Shown: positions 23,762 through 34,799 of the stretch, piece by piece
Numbering within the stretch: the first letter of the stretch is position 1
How the letters are laid out: each line of letters starts with the position of its first letter
Assembly (NCBI GenBank): GCA_035610365.1
Contig: CM069436.1
Span: 91,699,912 to 91,763,911, forward strand
Reading direction: 5' to 3'
Source: Aquatica leii
Taxonomy: Eukaryota; Arthropoda; Insecta; Coleoptera; Lampyridae
Length of the DNA: 64,000 nucleotides
Notes under the pieces: generated by a model
What the model saw: the letters and a program-made list of their open reading frames with translations, nothing else
Databases searched by the model: none
Told to the model about the DNA's origin: nothing
Program-made: the position numbers and the translations under genes

Positions 23762-25378
23762 TCAATAAACACACAGCCAGAAATGATAAAAAATAAATTT
23801 AAATTTAAAAAATAGAAAGATAAAATTAGAATTTAGGATTATATCGAGAAGTTCATTAAGACACGTAGAAGAATTATCATTAGAAAGACGATGAATTTCT
23901 GAAATTTCAAGATTGTTGAGATAATGGCCTTTATTACAAAAAAGAAGAAATTTAATATTAAGATCAGAAAAAAAATGGCTAGTAGACAAAATGTGATTAG
24001 CAAAGGCAGAACAGGTATTAGAGATATCAGTATTTAAATTTCTATTAATAAAATAAATATGTTCTTTTAATCTAATATTGAACTATCTTCCAGTTTGGCC
24101 GACATAAGAAGAATTACAAGAAGAACATGAAATTTTATAAACATTAGATTTATCTAAAGCAGAAATAGGATCTTTATTATTAGCAATATAAGATTTTAAA
24201 TTATTATTTGTAAAAGAAGAAATAGAAACATTAAATTGTTTAAACGAAATTTTAAGGAAAAGACAAGAAGGACTAAAGTAATGAATAGAACGGTAAATAT
24301 CAGTACTATTAGATTTATTATATACCAAATTTTTAAATAAATGACAAAAACGAGTTCTGTGAGTAACTCTGCTTAAAATGTGAAAAGGATAACCGTTATT
24401 ATAGGCAAGTTGTTTAATAATGTTCAATTCTTTATTAAAACTTGTTATAGAAAGAGGAATAGAATAAAGACGATTAATTAAAGAACGAAAAAAAGCAATT
24501 TTATGATTATACGGATCATTAGAGTGAAAAGGAATTAAGCAATCCGTATAAGTAGGTTTACAATATATTTCAAATTTAAATTTTTTATTATCACGTAAAT
24601 AAGTAGATCTAAATAAGGAAGAGAATTATTGTTTTCAATTTCATAAGTAAATTTTATTTTGGGATGAAGTGAATTAATAAAATCGTCTAAAGAACCACTA
24701 AAAAGAACAATGCAGTCATCTACATATCTAAACCAAAAAGTAACCATGCTAGAAAAAGAACAATTAAAAAAAATGATTTTTTATATTATTCATAAATATT
24801 TTAGCAGCAAGGGGAGAAATGTTTGAACCCATAGCTAAACCTGACAATTGAGAATAATAATTTTTATTAAATTTGAAGAAATTTTGCTTGAAAACTAAGT
24901 CAAGAAGAGAACAAACATCTAAGATTTGGTAAATGTTTAAAGAAGTGTTAGAAAAAAAGTAGATTACGAATGAGAGCTGCACATTCCTCAGGAGGTATAG
25001 AAAGAAAAAGATTGACAACATCAAAAGAAACAAGATAAGATGAAGAAGGAAAGGGAATATTTTTAATCTTAAAAGAAAGATCAGAAGAATTAAGAATAGC
25101 ATATTGATTAGTAAAGTTAGAATAAGTTCTAATTACGTTATTAAGCCAAGGAGCAAGTTTAGCTACAGGAGACTTTCAAAAGGACACAACAGGACGTATT
25201 GGGATTGAAGGTTTATGAATTTTTGGAAAACCATAAAGAAGGGGTATAGAAGGATACATAAGCTGGAAATAATAAATGTTACGATTTTCTAGAAAATTAA
25301 GAGGTAATTTAGAAGACTGAAGACAAGATATAAAAGAAGAATTAGGTATGAAATTCATAATAAATTAAAGAAAATTTT
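23762..25378 (-). mobile_element. Penelope-like element (type 3), minus copy
   Basis: AT-biased coding on the minus strand. Parts in order: LYGFPKIHKPSIPIRPVVSF (25176-25358), the conserved KIHK/RPIVS region of Penelope reverse transcriptase; SGLAMGSNISPLAAKIFM (24764-25102); RYVDDC with intact catalytic Asp pair (24715-24726), then LPYLDLLI; the endonuclease with NVYKISCSSCNSSYVGQTGR (24083-24427); and a C-terminal His-rich region to about 23990. Frameshifts separate the blocks. Codon use is far more A/T-ending than in the LOA/R1 neighbour. Confidence 0.8.
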
Positions 25379-25399
25379 AAATAAAGGTAAATTTAATCC

Positions 25400-25820
25400 T
25401 AGTTTCAATTCGATTTATAAAACTTGCATTTCGATAAAATCAAAAATTAAATCTAAAATTTACTATTTTTAAAGCTGATAAAGGCAATTCTTTCTCGTTC
25501 AGATTATTTTAATAAAGTTAACGTTTAAATGCTTTCAAAAAATCGTATCTCAATTTTTTGTTCTTCTGTTTCTACGAATAATAATTGAAAATCTTATATT
25601 GCTAATAATAAAGATCCTTTTTCTGCTTTAGATAAATCTGGTGTTTACAAAATTTCGTGTTCTTGTAATTCTTCGTATGTAGGTAAAACTGGAAGAAAGT
25701 TCAAAATTAGATTAAAAGAACATATTTATTTTATTAACAGAAATTTAAATACTGATATCTCTAATACCTGTTCTGCTATTGCTAACCACATTTTGTTTAC
25801 TAGTCATTCTTGTTCTCCTG
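25400..25820 (+). pseudogene. Penelope-like element (type 3), inverted partial copy
   Basis: On the plus strand an FKADKGNS box (near 25470, N-terminal region of Penelope RT) is followed directly by the endonuclease: LKSYIANNKDPFSALDKS, GVYKISC, SSYVGKTGRKFKIRLKEH. It matches the minus-strand copy immediately to its left almost word for word. The whole palm region is missing, so an internal deletion separates the two ends. The right side stops at the 3' tail of the LOA/R1-like element. Confidence 0.75.
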
Positions 25821-25905
25821 ATCTTTTTTTTTTAATTTTAAGAGGTGGTTCGTCTAGCGCCCCTGCCCTGCGGTCTCCTTGGTCCTTTTGTGAACCTCTG
25901 ATTTT

Positions 25906-27387
25906 TTACTCCCTCATCAGTTCTGTTTCGTCAATGAAGTCCAGAAGTTTATTCCAAGGGGCTTTTTTCAACTCATTATCGGTCAGCTTTGGTTTTCCGA
26001 GAATCGTTGTGCGTTGCATTTGATACGCTTCGCATTTGCACAGCAGATGCTGCGGAGTCTCGTCGTTCTCCAAGTATCCGCGGCATAGAGGGCTGATTTG
26101 CAGTCCCATTTGATGCATATGTTTGTTAAGGTCACAGTGCCCTGTAATTAGACCCGTGAGTTTCCTTAATTTTTGTCGACTCCTGCTTGATAGTGCAGTT
26201 TGATTGTTTAATTGTGGCTCGGTAAGGAAGAGTTTTGTGTGCCTCATCCCTGAAGAGTTTTTCCATAATTTTTTATGCTCCGCTGCAAGTTTGCTGCGAA
26301 TTATTTCTTTTCCGGTCTTGTATGGGATTCCGAAAACGGGTTCAGGTCCGATATATGTCTCTGTTGTGCCCTTTTTTGCTAGTGCGTCCGCCATTAGGTT
26401 ACACTTTAGCTTCTGGTTTTTTGGTATCCAGATGAGCTGCACTGGTTGGCGAGTTGCCAATGTTTATAGACTGCTTATGCATGCCATAATCAGTTTGGGC
26501 TTTATTACTGGTGATCTTAGCGCTAGTACTGCTGTTTGGCTGTCAGACATGATCGATATCGGCCCATTTGTGTATGATTTCGAGTAGATAATGTTTCTGA
26601 CACACCAGTCAATAGCAGCAACTTCAGCTTGGAAAGCGGATGCATATTTACCCAAAGTCAGCGAAAATTGCTTTCCATGGTGCTTGCCTCCATATACTCC
26701 TGTTCCGGTACCGTTGCGATTTTTGGCCCCATCTGTGTACCAGATAATTCCTTTAACCGCGCCCGGGTAAATGTTTTTTGTCCATTCGTCCTGTGACGGT
26801 ATTATCATTTTAAATTTCTTTAAAATGTGATAATTTTTTGTAAAGTCAGATCTCATAGTTAAGATCGTTTCTTCACGCAGCACGTTGTATTTGCTCGGTT
26901 TGTGCAGCCTGTATGCTGCTTGTCTTGCTTCCATAATTACAACGAGGTGTAATGGTGGAAGTGAAAGTAGTGCTTCCATGGCTGCTGTGGGCGTGGTTCT
27001 GATCGCTTCTATTATCAGTAGACATGCCATTCTCTGTACTTTGCTTAGCTTTGCAGCTGTGCTTTTCAGGTTGGTTTTCTCACCCCATACGAGCGCGCCG
27101 TATGCAATGATGGGTCTTGTTACCACAGTATATAACCATTTGGTGATTGTGGGTTTCAATCCCCATGTATGCCCGACCATCCGTTTCGTTGTATTAAGAA
27201 CCCTGATGGCCTTCGTTGTGAGTTTTTCTGGATGAGCATTGAAAGTCAGTCTGGTATCAAGAGTAAGTCCCAGATATTTGACTTCTTTTGTCATCGAGAG
27301 CGTAACTCCGTACATCGTAGGTAGTTTTATGTCATCCGTTTTCCGTCGTTTGGTAAACGGAACAATTGCCGTCTTAGTTGGGTTCAC
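25906..27387 (-). pseudogene. ORF2 part: RT thumb, RNase H and Cys/His C-terminus
   Basis: Follows the polymerase core after a frameshift. 26464-27387 carries VKYLGLTLDTRLTFNAHPEK (typical post-palm segment of LINE RTs) and PIIAYGALVWGEK (thumb). RNase H follows with WYTDGAKNRNGTGTG (first Asp), FQAEVAAID (Glu) and ISIMSDSQTAVLAL (second Asp). A further shift leads to 25906-26460, with ADALAKKGT (last Asp), then RKLTGLITGHCDLNKHM and LCRGYLENDETPQHLLCKC, a Cys/His cluster typical of this group. All four RNase H acidic residues are present. Frameshift and stop near 26462 break the frame. Confidence 0.85.
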
Positions 27388-27408
27388 TAATAGTCGCTCT
27401 TTTTTGCA

Positions 27409-28380
27409 TCATTTTTCGACGGTGTTTAGTGCACTTTGCATTATGTTCGACACAGTTGCCCCAAACTTCCCGTTTGTGATAATGGTGAGACCGTCGGCGT
27501 ATCCTAAAGCAAATACCCCGCCGTCTTCTAGTTCCTGTAGTAGGCCGTCCATGACGAGACACCACAGTAGAGGTGATAGCACCCCGCCTTGTGGGCATCC
27601 GCCAGCCACTTTGGCTCCTACAGTGCTACCGTACAAAGTAGCTGTTACCGTTCGATTCCTGAGCATTGAGTTGACCCAGTTTCGGACTAGAGGTGTGATT
27701 CTTTTTTTCTCCATTGCCCTTGCAATTGAGGTCAAGGCAGTGTTGTCAAATGCTCCTTCAATATCTAGAAAAGCACCCAATGCAATATCATTATATTGGA
27801 TTGCGTTTTTGCATCTGCTTACTAGTTGGTGAATTGCTAGCTCGCAAGATTTTCCAGATTGGTAAGCATACTGGTTTCGGTGCATAGCCGAAGTCTTTAG
27901 TGCCCCGTCCCGTATATACCTGTCGACTACTTTTTCAAGCAGTTTTAAGATGAAAGAAGTTAAGCTGATGGGTCTGTAGAATTTAGCCTGGGTGTACGTA
28001 GATCTCCCTGACTTTGATATAAATACCACCTTGACAATCCGCCAGCTGTTTGGTATGTGCGAAAGTGCTAAGCTGGCACTGAGAATTTCGCATACTGCGT
28101 TTCGAAAAGCAGCGAATCCTTTTTGCAGCATGATGGAATAAATTCCATCGGCTCCTGGAGACTGAAAGGGTTTAAACGTATTGATTCCCCATTCTAGGTT
28201 TTCAGGATTGATTATTTTTCTCGCTAAGTCCCAGTTCCTTTTGGGTGCCCGTCTGTTTGGTACCTCTAGGTCCTGGTGCTTAGGAACTTCAGTTAACGAC
28301 GAACCCGGGAAGTGTTTTTGCAGTAGTTCTTGCAAAGTACCTTCAACCGAGTCTGTAAACTTTCCGTTTTCGGTCAGCAA
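27409..28380 (-). pseudogene. ORF2 part: reverse transcriptase core with YADG active site
   Basis: Target-primed reverse transcriptase. Visible blocks: FQSPGADGIYSIMLQKG, YRPISLTSFILKLLEKVVD, NQYAYQSGKSCELAI, GAFLDIEGAFDN (first catalytic Asp), GCPQGGVLSPLLWCLVMD, and ALGYADGLTII at 27490-27504 region. The usual second Asp of the F/YADD box is Gly here (codon GGT), which should abolish polymerisation. The frame is otherwise open for 323 codons, so this substitution may be recent or may have fixed after death. Confidence 0.85.
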
Positions 28381-28608
28381 AGAACCAATGTTTCCAGTGC
28401 GGTCTTTGCTCAGAGCCTTTTGGAGTCGAGAACTTGTAGGTTCGTTTTCTACGTCCCTACAGTACCTTCTCCATGAGTCTCTTTTTGCCTTTTTTATGGC
28501 ATTGTTGTATGTTGTGAGGCTGGTTTTGTATTCATCCCAGTCTCCGCTTTTTTTGGCTGTATTAAATAGCCTTCTGGTGCGTGCCCTTGCTTTGTCAAGC
28601 TCCCTGTT

Positions 28609-29515
28609 CTACCAAGTTATCTTGTTTGGGGTTCGTTTGACAGTTTTTGGGCAGCTTGCTTCAAATGCGGATTTTAATAAATTAACAATACTATCCGTCA
28701 TTAGTTCCAGCTCGTGCGGTGATGTTGCAACTGTGGGACAGTCTTTGATTTGGCCCGCTAAAGTTTTGTTGAACAAATCCCAGTCGGTTTTTCTCGGGTT
28801 TCTGTATTCCATTACGAGTTTTCTGTCTGATTCAATGTTGAATCGAATGTATCTATGGTCAGATAAAGAAGGTTTATCTGATACATGCCACTTTTTTATC
28901 GCTTTGCTCGCTTTTGGACTAGCAAGCGTAAGGTCAATAACTTCATTGCGTGACACGGTTATGAACGTGGGCGCATCTTCGTTATTTATTATGTCTAAGT
29001 TGCCTTTTAAAATAAATTCTAAAAGTTTTTGACTTTTTGGATTTGTGTTTTTGTGCTCCCCCACAAGGTGTGGTGTGCATTAGCATCGCATCCGAGAATC
29101 AGCGGTTTGTTGACTCCACTGTTATTCAGCCTGTGGATTTTCTCCGGCGGCAGTGTCCTCTCTGGTTGTAAGGGAAGTAACCGGATCCGATAATGAACTC
29201 CCTCCGGTTGCCTTCCTCTACTACAGATGTTTTAGCTGCCACTAGGTCTCTACAACATAAATCCCACAGTGGCATTAAGTTTAATGCATTTTTTATAATA
29301 ATGCATGTGCGAGGGTTGTGCACAGGCTGGGCCGCAAGCAGCCATCTGTCTGGACAGTTTAACCGTTTTATTATTCCCTTGTGGATCCATGGCTCCTGGA
29401 CAAGGGCAATGTCAATATCGTGTGTTTCGATATAAGCACTGAGGGCCGCTGAGGCTGCCCTACAGTAATGTATGTTTATCTGAACCATTTTCAGCATTAG
29501 ATTTGCCGTCAGCAA
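28609..29515 (-). pseudogene. ORF2 part: endonuclease domain
   Basis: APE-like endonuclease that nicks target DNA. The upstream frame (29126-29515) has MVQINIHYCRAASAALSAYI and DIALVQEPWI, where Asn and the Glu of QEPW are catalytic or metal-binding. The frame then shifts; GCDANAHH lies in the gap near 29080, and the second frame (28609-29064) has NEVIDLTLASPK and SDKPSLSDHRYIRF with the final Asp-His pair. The catalytic residues are recognisable but the domain is split by the shift between 29064 and 29126. Confidence 0.8.
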
Positions 29516-29781
29516 GTTCTTTCTGGCTCTGGATTTACATCTATTGCCTTGTGGACATCCCTTGTAGCATCCGGTTCTTTGCTGTCCTTTTTGGAGTCGG
29601 CCAGCGCCGGGAGCGTAATCTTTGAAAACCCAAGGTGCGATTGGTTAGTTGACGCTTCCACCTTCTCCCAGGGCCCCTTGTCCATAAACAGAACGTATTG
29701 GGTTCCTTTAAGATCTGGTTTAGAGTTAACTACGCGCCACGTTTCGGTACTGATGTTGTTCTGTACCGATATTCTTTTCAA
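29509..29781 (-). pseudogene. ORF1 C-terminal fragment of LOA/R1-like element
   Basis: Ninety codons ending just where the endonuclease frame begins. The WRVVNSKPDLKGTQYVLFMD segment resembles the RNA-binding-fold tail of ORF1 proteins in LOA-type elements. The rest is charged and low in complexity (DSKKDSKEPDATRD). The zinc knuckles expected further upstream are absent because the copy is truncated at its 5' end. Confidence 0.55.
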
Positions 29782-29859
29782 TAGAGTGGCCGGTTCCAGT
29801 GCTGTTCCCTCCCACTACATTGGGGAAAGATGTAGCATATTTACAATTGTTTAGCCCTG

Positions 29860-31450
29860 ATACGATGGCGACAAAGCAGCCAGGCATAATATTTGTCGCT
29901 TATTATTTTTAGCAAGCAATGCAGCAAATCCAATCTACTTTGGATCCATTTTTATCGCGGTTAGCCTTTACCAGCAATGCAATACTCGTAATCATCACTG
30001 TTGATGTAATCTAAGCTGTGAGCCGAAACTAACTCAGTGGATTCATATTCATAACTGCTGCTTTTTTCTTTCTTTCTTTTTTCTTCTTCATCATTTTTCG
30101 TGTTTCAGCTTGTTTTGTTATTACTGTTTCTTACGCTTTACTTCTAGTTTTTGACGCATTCTTCGTAGTACTTCCAAATATGAAACAAGTAACAGCGACA
30201 TGTGAAAGTTGTTCAAACGACACCGATTTAAAAAGTTCACTTTCAGCAATGTTATTTGAGCCATTTTCAGCAGCGGTTGTAAGAAAAAATCCCACTGGTT
30301 TCAAACCCTGTCACTCTATTCCGGTTTATTGCAGCTTGTTTCCAAGCGCGGTTTAAAATTTCTTCAAATCGGTACCTAGGAATTATTCGTCCAAGACAAG
30401 ACTTACGTTCCAATAAGATTTGAGTGGTTTAAAGAAAGGTTTATTGAGGGGATTTGCAGCCAATGCGTGGTGTGGCTGGGTAAGCAGATGACGTGAATGT
30501 CGTTTTCTGCTAAAAAATCTAAAATATCTACGTTGTTGCAATGTGAGGCATGGCCATCAAGGATTAAAACTACTCGACCTGGTTTTTTTCTGGGGAGAAA
30601 ATGGATAAACCATAATAGAGAAATACTGATTTTAACATAGGCTTAATAAAGAGACATTACAACAACAGATCTTGGAGGCATGCTGTCCTCAAATTCTTTC
30701 TTTTTGTTTTTACGACACAAGATTGTGTATGGTGAAAGAAAATTGCTTTCTGCGTTGCAGCAAACTATAATGCTGATAGTTTCACTTTTTTCCGCACTAG
30801 TAAGGCTTTAAACTCTTTTGAGACGACTACTTTTCCGGGTTTGTAACACAGTTCCAATCCGCTTTGTTCATTAAATCATTGTTTTTCGTGTGTCTAGAGT
30901 AGTTTAAATATGCATCCACTTCACCATAGCACTTTAAGCAACGCTCATTTGCAAATTGGGATGACTTCACAACAAGTTAAACCATTCATATTCTGCTACC
31001 TCTGTATTCTAGTTGTATTTTTTTTGCCAATGTATAAACTAGCTCTCTGATATCGTTGCAGGCTGTGGAATAACCAGCTTTTCGTAATTTCTGAATATAA
31101 CTCACTAGTTCTTTTTTTTCCAAGACATCCATAGGGACCTAACTCTCTTTATCTAAGCAATTATTTCCGGAATATTTCCGGAGCGGACAAAAATTATTTT
31201 AAAGCGAGCCCGCTCTTACCTCTTCCTGGCACGGTTCTGCTAAACTATCTTGAAAATGGCCGATTTTGGCTTCACTTTTTATATGTAATTGATGTTCGAG
31301 TTAGCGATCCAGTAGTAGTATAGTCGTTGCCACGAAAGATGATCTCTGCGTCATCACCATACGGATTTAGAAAACACGTTCTATTATTCGAATGAAAAGA
31401 AAAAACTGTAAGCACAACAGAGACAACATCGTTTTTTGTTTATGTTATCA
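29860..31450 (-). pseudogene. Tigger/pogo-like transposase (second family), degenerate
   Basis: Minus-strand blocks in coding order: LEKKELVSYIQKLRKAGYS and TACNDIRELVYTLAKK (CENP-B-type HTH region, 31010-31130); NKADWNCVTNPEK and LTSAEKSETISIIVCCNAES (30750-30870), the strand before and after the first catalytic Asp in Tigger; NFLSPYTILCRK; then GRVVLILDGHASHCNNVDIL (second Asp) and ENDIHVICLPSHTTHWLQ (30480-30580). The third Asp region LQPLD is altered. Many stops and shifts. It lies directly upstream, in plus coordinates, of the LOA/R1 copy 5' end. Terminal repeats not found. Confidence 0.7.
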
Positions 31451-31813
31451 ATAAATCGCTCAGTTGACTTTATCGTTGATTGGCATTAGTTGACATTTAT
31501 TATAAGTCGCCCTACCTATGTGTAATTAATCTAATTATTCATTCCATGAATTTGTATTTTTTGTTTAATTATAACAAATATAGTAAAAACTACTGTTTAG
31601 GTTAGTATTTTTATTAAAGGAAATTAGCATTGTCAACAGTATTTAATAAATTTTAGTTTTTGACCAGCAATTACATTTTAAAGTAACTGATTTTATTAGA
31701 GCTTTCACCTATGACGCAGGGATCTTCTTTTCTAGCAACGACTATAAAGAAAAACATCATTGACCTATAGTAATATAAACTAACTTAATATTATGAATTG
31801 ATTGTTTTGCTCG

Positions 31814-32560
31814 TCGTCTTTCTTACTTAGATTTTTATTTATTCTTTGATACATTATTTTAGCATACAACGGTTCTATCGGACTTAGCACTGCAATGCTA
31901 TCTATAATTTTGACATTTATTTTTCTTCTCTTTTTTTTTGAATGTTAGAGATCTAACCGATTTTTCACTTTTCTGCTATTGGTTGTTTTTGTAGCTGTGC
32001 GAGATTCTGAAATATTTTTGGTGCGTTCTTAAATAGTTCTGTTGGGATTTCCCATGGTCTAGGAGCTTTGCCGTTTTTAAACTTTTTTACGGATTTTTTG
32101 GATTTCTTATGCTGTTATTAATGCTTGTTCTTCTTGATCTGATTCACTTCTATCTTTTCCTAGTAGTGTGTTGTAATAGTTAACCCATGTTGTTTGTAGG
32201 TTTATTTTAATTTTGTCATTTTTTCTTACTTTAGTTGGTGGGAAAGTATTTAGTACTTTTTTATGCTATATTTTTGCATTTTGGTCGTATATACAAGTTA
32301 CGTCTTACATTTTTGATTTGTAATTTTCTTTTAATTGTATTCACATCGTTCATCAAACTCGCAGTTTTTCTTCAAGTTGCATTATCTATTCTACTTTTTA
32401 AACTTAGCGGTTTAATTAAAAAAATAATTTATACTGTCTGACGAAGAACTTAGCTCAAGTTTGAAAGCTTGTTTGTAAATTGTATTAAATAAATATATAC
32501 ACTACTTACGCTAAAAAAATAAATTTTAGTGTCATAGGTTTATCATTTTAAGGTTCTTAT
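31814..32560. repeat. Composite repeat, copy 1 (LINE RT scrap plus tail)
   Basis: Nearly identical to 37387-38116 from TCGTCTTTCTTACTTAG to AAGGTTCTTAT. The left third, read on the minus strand, contains NGKAPRPWEIPTELFKN and YAKIMYQRINKNLSK, typical of region 1-2 of a LINE reverse transcriptase. The right end reads CTGACGAAGAACTTAGCTCA on the plus strand, similar to Penelope 3' UTR tails. The two halves have opposite polarity. The difference from copy 2 is mostly one small indel near 32240. Confidence 0.75.
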
Positions 32561-32576
32561 CAGTTTTATTTATCCG

Positions 32577-32990
32577 TTTTTGTGCATGCGGAGGAAGAAT
32601 TTCGAAGAACCATCGTTTCAAATCAGCCGTTTTTAGTAGCATCATATTTTACATCAATTGGTTCTAGAATCCAATTTTTGTATACATTTTGGACTTTATA
32701 CACAACGAATCGAGCTAACAGTTCATCTGCAGCAGTTATACACGCCATAAGTGATAAGGACATCTTTGAATGTCTTTTCAGTCTTTCCACCTTTTTCCTG
32801 CTACGAGGAACAATAACTTTTTTACTTTTTGATTCGTTCGTAATTTTCGTTTCATCAAAATTGTATACTATGCTTCTACATTTTTTTCAGCATTTTCGAT
32901 TATATTAAAACAATCGTCAATTGCTTTTCTTCAGATGCTCTTGAACGTTTATTTTGCCATAATTATTTTAAAACAATTTTTAATTAGAAA
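32577..32990 (-). pseudogene. pogo/Jerky-like transposase fragment (third family)
   Basis: The minus strand reads NFDETKITNESKSKKVIVPR, with first catalytic Asp in the DET box. SLSLMACITAADELLARFVV and VYKVQNVYKNWILEPIDVKY follow, then YDATKNG-stop-FETMV, where the family normally has a SGWFD-like stretch. The order and spacing match the catalytic core of the first pogo-type copy (YDETN at 7391). N-terminal and C-terminal parts are absent. One stop replaces the conserved Trp. Confidence 0.65.
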
Positions 32991-34426
32991 CGTACCGCTA
33001 TACAAAAGTTTACCACACTTACTTTTGAAAAATTGCTAAATTATCGAAGAACTTTGTTTACATACATCGATTTTTTCTACTATTTTTTGGAAGTAAGTTT
33101 ACAAAACGCAAAAGTTTGAGGTCATTGACAAGATAATTTCATTTACAATTTAGTGCATTAAATTGTAATTATAGTAAAATTTAAATACGTTTCTAAATCA
33201 TTCAGCAAATGTTTTTACAAAAGCAAGCAAACTTTGAGAGCTTTGGTTACAACAGCTTAAATAAAACAGAGTAATCGATTCTAAACAACTATATTATACA
33301 AAATTCAAAATGAATTTACTTAGAACTTATTTATTTATAAAATTATAATATATGCATAATTGATTTTAGAAAATTCAATAGCATAAGCCTATTAATTTCT
33401 CTAGAAAAAATTTAACTCATTAGCAAAATGACTAAATTTTAAAAGTAAGCCGCTTATTATTTCGGTTTATTGAAAAAGGATTAATCGGTTTAGAAAGTTG
33501 CACAAAAAGTAAATATGTTTTATAACAATTATATTCGCAATTATTAAAAAAATGTAAACATAAAATTTGAATTAATAAATAATTTAATTAGAATGTAATA
33601 CATGTAACAACAGTTTTAAACATTTGCGAAGTGCACAGATACAACATTAATATGTAGGTAAGCTAAAATTTTGCTGATGAAACCACATTATCAATACAGT
33701 TAATTTACAATTCATTAAATTAAAATAAAATTGTACAGTTCAGTAACTATATAGTAACAATTTTAGGACACAGTTAAAATACAAATAAACCTGATAAATT
33801 AAACATTGTTTACAACGCAAAATGTAAAAATTGTGATAAATATTATATAGAACAAACTAAATCAGAAATGAAAAAATATTTTGTGGATATTTTATAAAAA
33901 AAATTACTAATTTTGAAACAAATTGACACATCCACCATACCAAAAAATGTACATAACATATAAAATAAGTAAAAATTACAAATAAGTAGTTTATTTTATT
34001 ACGCCCATTGCATACAAAAAAAATGATGTCGTGTAGTTAACGCAAAAGTTTTTTACAAGAAATGCTCCCAAACATACATAAAATAGTAGTACCTACTGTG
34101 TTATTGTCTTTGCACATGAATTATATGCTTACTATTGGTAGCCAAAACGACAAATCCGTAGAAGTTAAATAAAAGTCTTTGCAGTAAAGTCATTATTACT
34201 AACTTTAGACTTTCTGAATGTTATTTTGTTTTTTTAGTTCTCTATAATTAGGATTTTTTTAGTTCGTTTCAACTTGAACATTTGCTATATTTCTTTTGAT
34301 TGATCTTACTTTGTCCAATTTACATTTTTAAGCAATTGTATTATATATAATAATATCTTTTTGGTCCGTTTAACTAAATTAATAGAAAGCTTTCAAATTA
34401 ACAAATTTAAAAGTAGTATCTTTAAC
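32991..34426. other. AT-rich stretch without recognisable features
   Basis: No open frame over 60 codons and no repeat shared with the rest of the window. Composition is extremely AT-rich with long A/T runs. Confidence 0.6.
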
Positions 34427-34680
34427 TCGACAGGTAAAAACTCTAATTCTTCTTTCTTCCAAGGACAAATCTACTACGCTTGCATATCAAGATGTATACC
34501 AAATTTCTTGTTCATGTGGTTTAGTCTACATCGGTGAAACTAGTCGTTCTGTCATCTCGTGCATTTCAGAACGTGATCGTTGTATAAAGAAAACATATTT
34601 CTAAGACTGTTGTTGCTGAACATCATCTGAACATTCAATAGGAAAATCTAAGAATGCATAGAAATCATCAAACACCCGAA
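34427..34680 (+). pseudogene. Penelope-like endonuclease remnant (type 1), copy 2
   Basis: Aligns at DNA level with 13010-13215: CAAGGACAAAT, ATCAAGATGTATACCAAATT, TGGTTTAGTCTACATCGG and GTGATCGTTGTATAAAG all have counterparts there. Translation gives a CGLVYIGETSRS-like YIG box. Frameshifted and truncated on both sides. Confidence 0.65.
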
Positions 34681-34799
34681 TAACTTAAATTGTAACCACA
34701 ATTTTAAAACACCCCCTAGTTAGTTCCCGGTTTATCAAAGACACGCTTTTTTTAACCATTTCTAAACTAAAACGTTTTATCTTCTTCTTCTTTGTAAGC

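Larger units (their letters stand above)
25821..29806 (-). mobile_element. LOA/R1-like non-LTR retrotransposon, copy 2, nearly full
   Basis: Coding order on the minus strand: end of ORF1, endonuclease, reverse transcriptase, RNase H, Cys/His C-terminus, short 3' UTR and an A-rich tail (T-rich on the plus strand, about 25822-25845). The combination of endonuclease, RT and RNase H with a C-terminal Cys/His cluster fits the LOA/R1/I superfamily; the exact clade is uncertain. It is 5' truncated in ORF1 near 29806 compared with copy 1. Frameshifts and an altered RT active site make it inactive. The tail joins a Penelope-like fragment. Confidence 0.85.

Noticed and set aside
26885..27832. Long plus-strand open frames (also 28181-29032, 6638-7228)
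   Set aside because: They are the complements of clear minus-strand transposon coding sequence and have no motifs of their own.
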